A stretch of DNA of 64,000 bases from Forficula auricularia (Eukaryota > Arthropoda > Insecta > Dermaptera > Forficulidae): assembly GCA_024734495.1 (NCBI GenBank), contig JALMQS010000061.1:6005321-6069320 (forward strand), read 5' to 3'. Each line of letters starts with the position of its first letter. The stretch's first letter is position 1. Below the pieces are notes generated by a model. The model was given only the letters and a program-made list of their open reading frames with translations. It had not been told where the DNA came from and did not search any database. Positions 46,601 to 58,600 of this stretch are shown piece by piece. A program made the position numbers and the translations under genes.

Positions 46601-49600
46601 ATACTGGAGCAGCTGAAATACGAACTCGGGAGATCTCATATCCAGGATCTTATCATCATCGAATATACAAAAATTCCAAGACTTGTTTGACGCAACTATC
46701 CGCCTTCATTCTAGATCCCATGCCAATTCTTTCACTTCTCTAAAAGTCCCGCATCCCATATCTTTCATTATCTGGAAAAAATACTCAAGAATTGATGTCT
46801 TCCTCTTTCTTTTCTTTCCATATTCGCTCTCTCAAATATCCCTTAGCAATCCTCCGAATCTTGAGCTGAGCTCTATGATTTGAGCTCTTCTTTTCTCCGA
46901 ATTCATTTCTCTAATTTTTTCAAGAACTTCTTGGTTTGAAATTCTAATCACCCATTTAATCGTCACCATTCATTCTTCTGTAGCATAACATAACATAGGT
47001 CCATAGGCCTTTCCAATCGTCCAGATTTGTATGTGGCGATACATAAATGTTTTTAGCAACATCTTTCTATTTTCAAAGTTGAATGTAGACGACCATAATA
47101 ATTATTGTTTTCAATTAAAGTCTATTTTTAACCGACTTCATAGATTGAGCAATTCTTGATTTAATTTCTTTTTGGCTTCTTCTGTCCTACGAGATTTTAC
47201 TTGACAGAAATTCTACCTCTAAAAATAATAAAAAAAATGAGATAAATTCTAAGATTGGTTTAGAATTAAATACTTGTAGCTCAGTTGTTAGCTTTTCACA
47301 CCTTATATGTGAGATCTCTCGTGTGAATCCCGTTTGGTCCTGTGTCTAAGAAATTATTTCTTTATTTTCTAATTTAATTAAATTTATTCTGTTTAATATA
47401 TTTAAGTATTTAGACTGATGATGTCAAACAAATGATTAATTCTGTTTAAATACATAAGTATAATAAATATTGTATATAGAAATAGAAATTCTTTCTCAAA
47501 AAGAATTGTCCTCAAGAAAAAAACAATTATATATAAGTAGGTATTAAAATTACTGAGCAGACTCAAATAAGTAATATTTTATTTTAGTTGAAAATTATTT
47601 GTTTATTTCATTTAATTTGAATTAATATACTACCTTGATCAAAAAGTTTCAGGAATTTATTCAGAAAATCAAAAAAACAAATTTATCCATCAAAATCGAT
47701 ATTGTCCCATTCAAAGTACACCAGTGCAGCGCACTTATGCCAGCACTTGATCCAATCCTCGAAACATTTTTAATAGTCGGTTTTCGGTATGGTATATAGA
47801 GCCGTTTGCGATTTTTACGATTTTAAAAGTGAAATCGTCTTTGCATCAACGAGTTTGTATTTAATTTTGAGTTAAAAACGGTGGGAATATGTTGAAGAAG
47901 TGTTACTCTATCGAAAACAAACTTTTATGTGTGGCCCAAGTTTTCGTGAGTCTGTCGAGGAAGACGAAATCGGCTAAAACGTCGATAAAATCAAAGAAAT
48001 GATGGCCGAAACTGTAAATTGACCATTGGAGAGATGGCAGCGAACTTGAACATCGATTATGAATCCGTTCAAGACATTTTGTTTAATGATTTGGCTTTGA
48101 GACGCCAAAAAGACCGGATTTGTGAGAATCACGTAACGAGCGGAGGGACAATGTCATCGTTATCCGCAACTTTTTGACCAACAACGGAACGTATACCATC
48201 CAACAGCCACCGAATTCGATTGATTTGGCTCCCTGCAACTTCTTCCTGTTCAGTAGTCTCAAAAAATTGCTCTGGGGAACGCGTTTTAGCAGCCAAGTGG
48301 AGATAATGAAAAAATCGGAGATGACTCTGATGACCAAACCGAAAATAATAAATGTTTTGAGGATTGGATCAAGCGCTGCCATGAATGCGTTGCATTCGAT
48401 GAGGAGTACTTTGAAAGAGACAATATCGATTTTGATTAATAAATTTGTATTTTTGATTTTCTGAATAAATTCCTGAAACTTTTTGGTCAAGGTAGTATAT
48501 TAAAAGAATTAAAAATAGGAAAAACGAAATAAAATAATTTGCTATTAATAAATTTATGTAAATTCTTAATAAGAATGAAAAAAAAGTATATTATCGAGGG
48601 GTGAACCGCGATTGGAATTAGGTGTACACCATCTTTGGAATTACTTTGGAATTCATTCATTAGATAATCTATTGTCATCTATTGTCTTCTACTTGGAAAT
48701 GAGAGTGGAAGTGGAAGTAGGTGTACACGATTTTAGATCGCGGTTCACCCCTCGTATATTATTAAATATTAATGAAAAATATTATTATATTATTGGGAAA
48801 TTTAATCATGTTGAATTCGTTGTGAATTTATTATCTTTAAATAAGATATAATAGTTAAACGAAATAATAAATCTAATTCTCACTTGGATGGGGACGGGTA
48901 TTCTTGGGAAAAGAGTTGAAAACCATTCTAGCTTTGTAAGAAATGCTCGAAGCATGTCTCCAATAGTCATTACTTGTCCTCCTCCAGCTTTAACATCCAT
49001 TTCCTGAAAATGAAATAAAGAAAAATTATTAAAATACAAAAATTAAAATATTATTAAAAATAAATTATAATAAGCTAAAATAATTATAGAATGTTAGGAA
49101 TAAAAAGTGCTCTCAAATGAAAAAATAAATTAAAATAATAATTAAAAAATTTTCCTATATAAAATCTTTTAGAAAACAAATTGTCCTCAGAAATCTTGTC
49201 GTCATAATCTTGGAATCTGAGGTGTAGTTTTGGGAGAACGCAAATAATTTTTTACTAATCTTTTTGAGCATGCATTGAACTCGTAAAGAATACAAACAAA
49301 CACGCGAAATAATTATGAATTCGAATTTTAAAAGAATTTATTTGTTTTTCGTTTTTATTTTCAATTAAAAGTTTTAAAAAAAGAGTCAGAAAATGAAAAA
49401 CAAAAACATTTATGGATAAAATAAATTCAATTAAGATTAAAATTTAAAAAAATAAAAATAAATAAATAAAATAAAAAAAAATGTACTAGCATAAAGGTCT
49501 TAATGACTATAATTGCATCAAGAATATCTTCATAGTACTTGCAGTGAAACTAGGGTTGGATGCACACAAAGATGCAGTCCGACCGTTTAGACGACCTGGC

Positions 49601-52600
49601 CTTGAGATCCAGCCTGTTGAAACAAGGGTAGGACTGGTTACTCTGCGTAAACAGGTGCAGTCAAGTCAACTTCTGCGATGGGAGATATTCCAAATGATAT
49701 CACTTTCTTTCAATAAAAATCATAGCATACTTGAAAAAAACTGTAGAATTTTTTATAAAATTGAAAATTTTCTTTACGAGAATAGCAAACAGAGTTCTTG
49801 ATTTTTAAGAGTAAATCAAAGAGGGTGTCCTCCAATAGAAGCAAATAAGCATACACAATATTTTCTGTTAGAACCCTTGGTTACAAATGAGTAATTATTT
49901 AAAAAACTGAAGATGAAGTCTAAGTCTCTAAGAAATAAAATTATATAGATATTGTATTTGGGTGTATATATATTGATTTAAGTATAAATGTATGTAAATT
50001 TGCATTAAGTAGATTACACCCTTTTTGATTTACTCTTAAAATATATAATTTTATGGCTGTTTTTAATGGGTCAATATTTTTAAAACACTCATCAGTATTT
50101 TAAATAAATGGTCAGTATTACACCGATGAATATAAAACCTGGCAATATTTTAATTAAAATATTTGTAAATATAATTTATTATTTTTATTTTTGTCAGCCA
50201 TATCAGGAGTCTAATATCTCAGAAATGGAAATAACAACCGTGTTAGTAATGTGCGAAGGGTGAACCGCGATTGGAATTAGATGTACACCGTCTTTGGAAT
50301 TACTTTGGAATTCATTAGATAATTTATTGTCATCTACTTGGAAATGAAAGTGGAAGTAGGTGTACACGCTTTTAGGTCGCGGTTCACCCCTCGGTAATGT
50401 GTTGGAATATATGCGACTATGATCAATTTAATCGTGAGAATTAAATTTTCGTTCGTGAATTTACCAAAAAGAGAAAATAGGGGGAATGAATGCAGAACTT
50501 GAACAATTTTTTTAAATAAATTATATGCAATACGCTTAAAATGTGTCAAACTTCCCCTAGCAACTCCAAAGGTGAGAAACTAGAACAAAATTAGAAAGCC
50601 GAGGTCTTTTAGTTGAATAATAAAACATTTTCACTTTCTACTAAAAACTAAATAAGCAAAATAGTACTGACAAAATGCGATTTAATACTGATACTTAATT
50701 ATTTATACTGGCCATTTATTTTAAAAAATACATTTACTAATAAAAATACTAATCAAATAAATAGAATTGTAATTTTATTAATAGTGAAAGAAAGCTCTTC
50801 TAGACTTTCCCGGCCTAATCTCTTCAATGTTTGCTAAATAAAATTAATATTTATTATAAATTCATTAATAATTATTTAATAAATTTAAAAAATGTTATAC
50901 AAAACCCTTAAGAGAAATGATGTAATTTAATTTTTATAACTTTGTGTTCAGATATTCTTAATAACCTAAAAATAGCAAATTTTAAAAAATCTGATTAGAT
51001 GATCTGGAAGATTTTTTCGGGTCAAGTTAAAATTAGAAAATAAATTAAAATTTTCTAGCCGTTTTAAATTGATAACAGTTGGTCATCTGTTAAAATCGAT
51101 GCAATCATCAGTAAGCAATTCAATATGGTCCATCCGTAAAAATTTGCCAAATCATCTACCTGACCAAGAAAGCCTCAACGAGAAAATCTAATTTAATGTT
51201 TTATAAATTACCTAACTAAAATACTAATTATCTTGCGGTGAAAGTAAAATAATAATAATAATTCTCCCATCGCTTTATAATATGTTATTTGAAATTATAT
51301 TATAAAATAATTATCTATCATTAAGATTATATATTATGAGAACACTCCCAAAACTACGATATTATATAAAGAAAAACAAAATATATGATTTACACTTACC
51401 AAGTGATTGAGCCTTGCCTTCAATAAGGTAGAGAGGATATAGGCCAATTTAGGGGAGGAAAGAAAGGAAATTTTCTTAAATGATCAATAAAAATCACTTA
51501 TTTGAATTTCTTTTTTAAATTTGAAAATTTAGCAAGAGTATTAATTATAGTATTTTCTGGAAAATAAAGTTGGCATTTGTCGGGAGGGTGGGATGGTTGG
51601 GGCAGGCTACAATACGTACCTCAGGATCATCTAGGTATGGGTCATACCAGTCCCAAAGATCAGCAGGAGGTTGAGTATACCTAAAAAAGAAATTTTATTT
51701 TTTAATCTACAGATCAACAGATTTTTAATTAGAGAAATATCTTTCTTTGACTGAGTTTTATAGAAATATTTCAGAAGCTAAAACTATTTTGATAAAAGAA
51801 TTAAGTCATTGGTCTCCAACCTGAGGACCGCGATATCATTTCACGGGAGATTTACAGTTAATTAAGTATATTCATAGACTAATGAATGCGTTTGCGATGT
51901 ATGTACTGCAAAAAAAATGTTTGATTTAAATAATTGAAGTTTCTAAGAGCAAATCAATGAATGTTCTCTACATGATATAAATAAAAATACTACCTTGATC
52001 AAAAAGTTTAAGGAATTTATTCAGAAAATCAAAAATACAAATTTATTCATCAAAATCGATATTGTCCCATTTAAAGTACTCCCCATCGACTGCAGCGCCC
52101 TTATGCCAGTGCTTGATCCAATCCTCGAAACATTTTTTATACTCAGTTTTCGGTATGGACTATCAGAGCCGTTTTCGATTTTTACGATTTTAAAAATGAA
52201 ATCGTCTTTGCATCAACGAGTTTGAATTAAATTTTGAGTTAAAAACAATGCAAAAATGTTAAGAAGTGTTACTTTATCGAAAACAACTTTTTATGTGTGG
52301 GCCAAGTTTTCGTGAGTCTGTCGAGAATGGCGAACGTAGTCGACATAGAAAACGGACGAAAACGTCGATAAAATCAAACAAATGATGGCCGAAAACTGTA
52401 AATTGATCATTGGAGAGATGGCAGCCAACTTGATCATCGCTTATGAATCCGATCAAGACATTTTGTTTAATGATTTTACTTTGAGACGCCAAAAATGACC
52501 GGATTTGTGGGAATTCGTAACGTGCGGTCGAACAATGCCTTGGGTTAGGTTTAGCAGAACCTCTTGCCAAATTAGCTGCGAAAGGCCTCATAAGTTGTGA

Positions 52601-55600
52601 TTTCACTATATTTTTTATCAGAATAGTTTTAGAAGTTTTTGAATATCTTGAAAAATTATCTAAAAACATCCGTGGTCGGCAACCTTTTAAATACTGAGGC
52701 CCAGTAAATTGACAATTGAAAATTTCGTGGACCAGTAAGATAATTTTTATAGGCAGGAATTATTTAAGGGCTTTGAGTATGATATAGATATATATTTATT
52801 TATATATTAATAGAAGGGGTTAATTAAACGTCTTTGATGTATAAGTTTTTCAAGTCACAGTCAGTTTTTTATAACAAATCAATTCGCAATATAATGTCCA
52901 TGTTATATTTTACATATCGTCGCCTTAGAGCAGTGCTTCTTAACCTTTTCAAAATCAGGGAGCACTTTTGATTATATGAAAAATTTGCGGAGCACTTAAA
53001 TTAATTAGCCAAAAAACAGGATATTTGATATTTATGTAAGATCTGAATTAAAGAATGAATTTCTTGGGAAAAATTTTTTGAAAGTATAAATTACTCAAAT
53101 AAATTAATTAAAAAATATTTTTCTGTAGATAACAATATGTTTGAGCGCCACCGTTATCATTTTTTCTAGTATTTTAAAAGTAATTGCTTGACGTTGAAAG
53201 TAAAGCATTTAGGGAAGAATTGCTAAGCAATATTGCCGTTTAAGCTTTAATCATTATTATGAAATTTCTTTTAGTAAATAATACTATGTATGAATTTTTA
53301 CAATTATACATTTCAAACAAAAAAATATTTTTATCTATATTTAAAAATCTTGATTCGAATTTTGGCTAATAATCAAAAATATCTTTCGCGGAGCACTTGC
53401 AAAAAGCTCACGGTTTAGAGTGTAAACCTGCTAAAACCATTTTTTATCATACATGACATATTTTTAATACGGTTCGAAAGAAAAAGAGATGCAGCATCGT
53501 CCAAATAAAACTGCTACTTAGAATTACGATCGTAAGTTGTAGAAGAAAATGTGAAAAATAGTTTCTTTCTTAAACAACAATATTAAATATTGTTTTTTTT
53601 GTCTGCCCTGTAAAATTTCCTTGTTGTGAGTTAGCAGGTTTACACTCTAACGCAGGGGTTCCCAACCTTTTTTTACTCTAGAGCACATTCTAAAATATCG
53701 GTAGGGTGGCGGGCACCACCTATTTTAAATCGACAAACTCCTTCCATAACTTGTCATTTTCCCATAATTTATTTTCTTATTTTCTTATATTCATAATGTA
53801 TTAATAAATAATAAACAAAAATGTTTCAAAATAATAAAATTATTTGGCATTTTTTTCAAATTGCATACACACAGAGAAATGTATTTACAAAACGTAAAGA
53901 AAGTAAACAAAACACACAAATACAAAGAAAACATTTAATTAAAAAATATAATAAAGTCAATGTGATCTTTGGCATTGCATTTCATTGGCCAGAGCTTCAT
54001 AATTAGGAGCGTATGACGATAATCCTGTTAGCAGACAATCATAAAGATGCTCATCGGTGAGTCGAGATCTATATCTTGATTTTATTAAGTTCATGTTTGA
54101 AAACAATGATTCGCATAAATATGTCGAACCGAAAAATGATTCAATTTTATATGCCGCTTTTTTCAACAATGGGAACTTTTCTCTATCCACTGTATTCCAA
54201 AAGTCCTCTGACATTAAGGATTTTAGCAAAATATCATTCTTAAGGTCCAAAATTTCTAACTCTAGTTCTTCTGTCTTACCTTGAACAAAATCTGCAATAC
54301 ATGCGGCTATTTCCATAACATTTATTTGGTAAGTAAAAGGATTGATACAGAAGGAAACTATTGGCTCAATATGTTTAAACTACAAAAATCTCTCTTCAAA
54401 CTGTTTTTTTAACTCTTGAAGATGCTTAATAAATAATGTCCCATTTAATTCATTGTCCCCTAGCATTTTGTTCATATGTGGGAAATGCACGAGAGAATTG
54501 ATCTGCAGATGTGATATCAACAAATCCAATTTAGCTTTAAATGACTTACAGAGCTTATCATTTCAGCTATGCTTTTGTCTTTACCCTGCAACTCCAAATT
54601 TAAAGAATTCAATTTTTCCATGATGTCTGTGAGAAATCCCAAATCAATCAGCCAGCCAGAGTCAGCTAGTTCATCATAATTTTCCTTTCTATCGTTTATA
54701 AATGTTTTTATTTCTTCAATTAAACTCACAAATCTTGTAAGAACCTTTCCTTTACTGAGCCAACGTACTTCAGTATGCAGAATAAGATCATGTTCTTTAT
54801 CTTCAGTATCTTCTAACAGGGCCTTGAAAAGTCGGTGTTGCAAAGGAGCTGCTCGAATAGAATTGATTATTTTTGTAATTATTTTCATGACGTGTTCAAA
54901 TGGCAAAATTTTACAACACAGAGCTTCCTGGTGGATAATACAATGGTAGGACATGAAGTTTGAAAATGAATCATCCTTCATGCAGAGGGCAATAAATCCT
55001 TTGTTTTTACCCATCATTGCTGGCGCCCCATCAGTGGTTATTGCAGACAGCTTGTGCAAAGGCATATTTATTGACTTGGCGTATGTTTTGAATGTATTAT
55101 AAATATCCTCACCCCTTGTCTGTCCTTTCATAGGTAATATTTGTAACATATCCTCTTTTACTGTGAAGTTACTAAACACCATTCTCACCATAACTGCTAA
55201 CTGTGCGGTGTCTGATATATCTGTTGACTCGTCAAATTGTAGCGAGAAACAGTCACATATTTCCAAGTCAGTTTTTAACTGAGTTTGTATGTCTGTTGAA
55301 ATTGCATGTATTCTTCTTGTGACTGTGTTATTTGACAACTGTAAGTCTTGTATTGCTGAGACAATCTCACGTTTGTCAGAAAATCCATCAAACAAACAAT
55401 CGGCACCAGTCAAAAATAGTTCCTTAAACAACTCACCATCAATGAAAGGTTTCTTCTTTTTTGCGAGCATGTGAGATATTTTGAAAGAAACAATAGTGGC
55501 CTTTTTAGAATTTTCCACATGTCTAGTGAAAACAGTCTGTTGTGCTGTTAGACTTGATTTTAGATTACAAATTTTTTTCTTTCTTACTTCAGATTTAAGA

Positions 55601-58600
55601 GGATAATTCACATTAAAAGTGGCATGATTTGTCTGAAAGTGTCGTTCAACGTTATGTTTTTTCGGCACTGCAATGCTACTACCACACAATAAACAAACGC
55701 ATTTATTTTTCAAATTAACGAAACAATATGATTCCTCCCAGTCAGTGTTAAAATTATAGGTTCGTTGTCTTTTACTTGGTCCACTCATTTTAGGGCTAAA
55801 ATAAATAATAAAAAAAATAATAATTGAACTACAATATAATATCAATGTTATAGCGCAAGTCTGTTCTGCATTATATGCATAAATATATTATAACAAGAAC
55901 TATAACTATCTCCTCAATAATAATAGTTTATTAATAGATCATTGCTTATGAATACAATAAATTACGCACCTCGCTTTTAGCCTGTTAATTTTTTTTATAG
56001 AAAACTCCTAATTCGTGTTTCGTCTGACGAACATGTCTCTTATCTAACTGTCGCGACCCGAACAGGGCAGCAATCACATTGACAACAACGCGGTTCCAGG
56101 CGGGGAATGCTTTTTGCGCATCACTCCATGTACACGCGGAAAACCCGAAGTGAGCCGATGATCGCAGAAACAATCAGAGTTATGTGCCTTGTGATTTGGC
56201 GCCTTCGGCGTATTTTAAAATAACGTTTATGAAAAAAATTCTGTCTCTGTCGAATAGTGAGAGGCGGGCACATACGAATCGTTCCGCGGGCGCCATGGCG
56301 CCCGAGGGCACAGGGTTGGGAACCTCTGCTCTAACGCAACGATATAATAATACACCTTAAACATTTATTTTTTACTAAAAAATATTTTTAAATGATATAT
56401 TTCATTATTCGTGCACATGATTAATAATTAAAGGAATCGAAGGGAGTTGGACATGACTTTAAACTAAATACAAGTTCTTATTTAAATGCGCCAAACGTTT
56501 CGTTGCTGGTTTGCAACCTCTTCAGTGGCTCATTTATTAAACTTATTTGTCTGGAGTTTTAACTAAGAGAAAAACCATTTTCAAACAGTATCCCTACAAT
56601 TCACTCAATTTTACCAAATAATACTAAACATAACCTTTTAAAACAATGTAATTGTTTCCTGTCAAAACAATTAAAAGAATCAAATTGAAAAAAGAAAATC
56701 TTATATCTGATAGTACATAATAAATAGAAAATTTCTTTGTTCAATTTGATTCTTTTAATTATTTTGACAGAAACAATTACATTGTTTTAAAAGGTTTATG
56801 TTTTATATTATTTGATAAAACGAGTGATTTGTAAGGATACTGTTTGAAAATAGTTTTCTCTTAGTTAAAACTTTAGACAAATAAGTTTAATAAATGAGCC
56901 ACTGAAAAAGTGCAAACCAGCAACGAAAGGTTTGGCGTATTTAAATAAAACTTGTATTTAATTTAAAGTAATGTCCAACTCCCTACAAGTCCTTTAATTA
57001 TTAAATGATGAGGTTAGTGATTTTAAATATATGAATTTCTTTTTTTAATTAAAAATACGATACGGACCAGCGGTTGCCAACCGCTGCTATGGTACGATAA
57101 AGTAAAAATTCATTATTTACTATGAATGAATGTAAAATAAAATAAAGGGGACTTTTTTTTTGCCAATTTAAAAGAAAAGATTTGTTTACCTAATGTACAT
57201 GAAGCCGAGTCCCCTAATATAAGGGGAGTCGGGATGGACAAGCAGTCCATTCACTTGCTTTCTGGTCAGTTTGAGGGTGAATAATTTATAGAGCAAGCAA
57301 TACGCGGTGGAGACAATACCTCCTGCTCCGACCCCTCGCACCTGGAAGTAAAAGAAAAGGAAAAAATTAACCCTGACCAAACCTCACTAAGAAATAAATA
57401 GGATGATCCATGATCTATCTCACTTACCCCGCCGCACATGCCCGTCTGGCCGGCAGTTTTGCGACTTCCTTTTTCCCAAGGCTCTAAATGGGTCACCTTA
57501 TAATAGATTTCATCAATAACTTCATGATAAGTTTTTAATTCATATAAATTAACTAAAAAAAGATAACAAGATATTAGAATCATTACTTATAAATAAATAA
57601 AAAAAAAAAAATTAACTTACCTTTAAAATAGTGAGAAGATTGAATGTTTGTTAAAATGAGAGGATTTAAATTCATGGTCCTCTCATTGCCCCAAAGTGGA
57701 AGAACATTATTCTTTTTTTCTGATTTATTATTTAATTTCTTATCTTCATCGGCACTTGGACTAGAGTTCCCCCAAGAACTTCCTATAAAAATAAATTAAA
57801 TTCTTAGGACTAATCATAAGTGGAGGGTTAGAAATATTTGAAGACATTTTCCTTTAAAAAAAGGCTTCAAATGTTCATAAAAAAATAAAAAAAAAAAAAA
57901 AAAAAATTATAAAAAAAATCAAGTGGTCAAATCATTTAAAAAATACTTCATTAAATATATATATATATATATAATATGATGAGATATATATAATATGAGA
58001 AAAAATACAAATCTTTTATAAAAACAATCCAAAACACGTTTATTTAAAAGCCAAAAAGTGTTGCTTTCTAAATTCTAGAGAAAGCAACTTTTTTTTTCTT
58101 TTTTGAATAAATTGAAGTTTGGCTTTTAAATACACGTGTTTTGGATTGTTTTTTAAAAAAGATTTGTATTTTTTTCTAATATATAAACAATCAATAACAT
58201 CTTTTTCGTTTCTATATATATGTAATATGAGTATGGAATATTATTTGATCAAAAATAAAAAAAGGATACAACAGGATGACTTTTGGAATAGGCTAAGGGC
58301 AGAAATCATTTGGATGAAGAATAAAAGGATTTGAGATGATTTTTGTTTTAAATAAATAAATAAACGACTGTTTCGAGTCTTTATCTATAGTGATTTAAAA
58401 GTTATCAAATAAATAGTTTTTAAATAATAGTAATAAAGTCGCAGAATATAGATTTAAATTAAAAAGAATCTTGTAAAAAAATTAATACAATTATTTTTGG
58501 GAAGCTAAAAGAATAGAAAGTTTTTTCAAGATATTTAAAAAAATCAATTGAGTAGTGAATCAAAGAAGGAATATTTGTTTGCATGTGTATATCAAAAACT

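Larger units (their letters stand above)
52918..56341. mobile_element. MITE (GTCGCCTTAGAG family) split by two nested insertions
   Basis: The 247-bp element seen whole at 7394-7640 is here in three pieces: 52918-52930, 53413-53652 and 56337-56341. The first gap holds a 482-bp element, the second an almost complete hAT transposon. Confidence 0.85.

Noticed and set aside
47270..47345. Functional tRNA gene
   Set aside because: A- and B-box-like strings exist but no acceptor stem or clear anticodon loop could be formed.
48083..48490. Minus-strand 135-codon ORF
   Set aside because: It is antisense to the mariner transposase remnant.
54517..55845. A domesticated ZBED-type host gene
   Set aside because: The ORF lies between intact hAT ends with a perfect 8-bp duplication and has a frameshift and a stop, so it is a transposon pseudogene.
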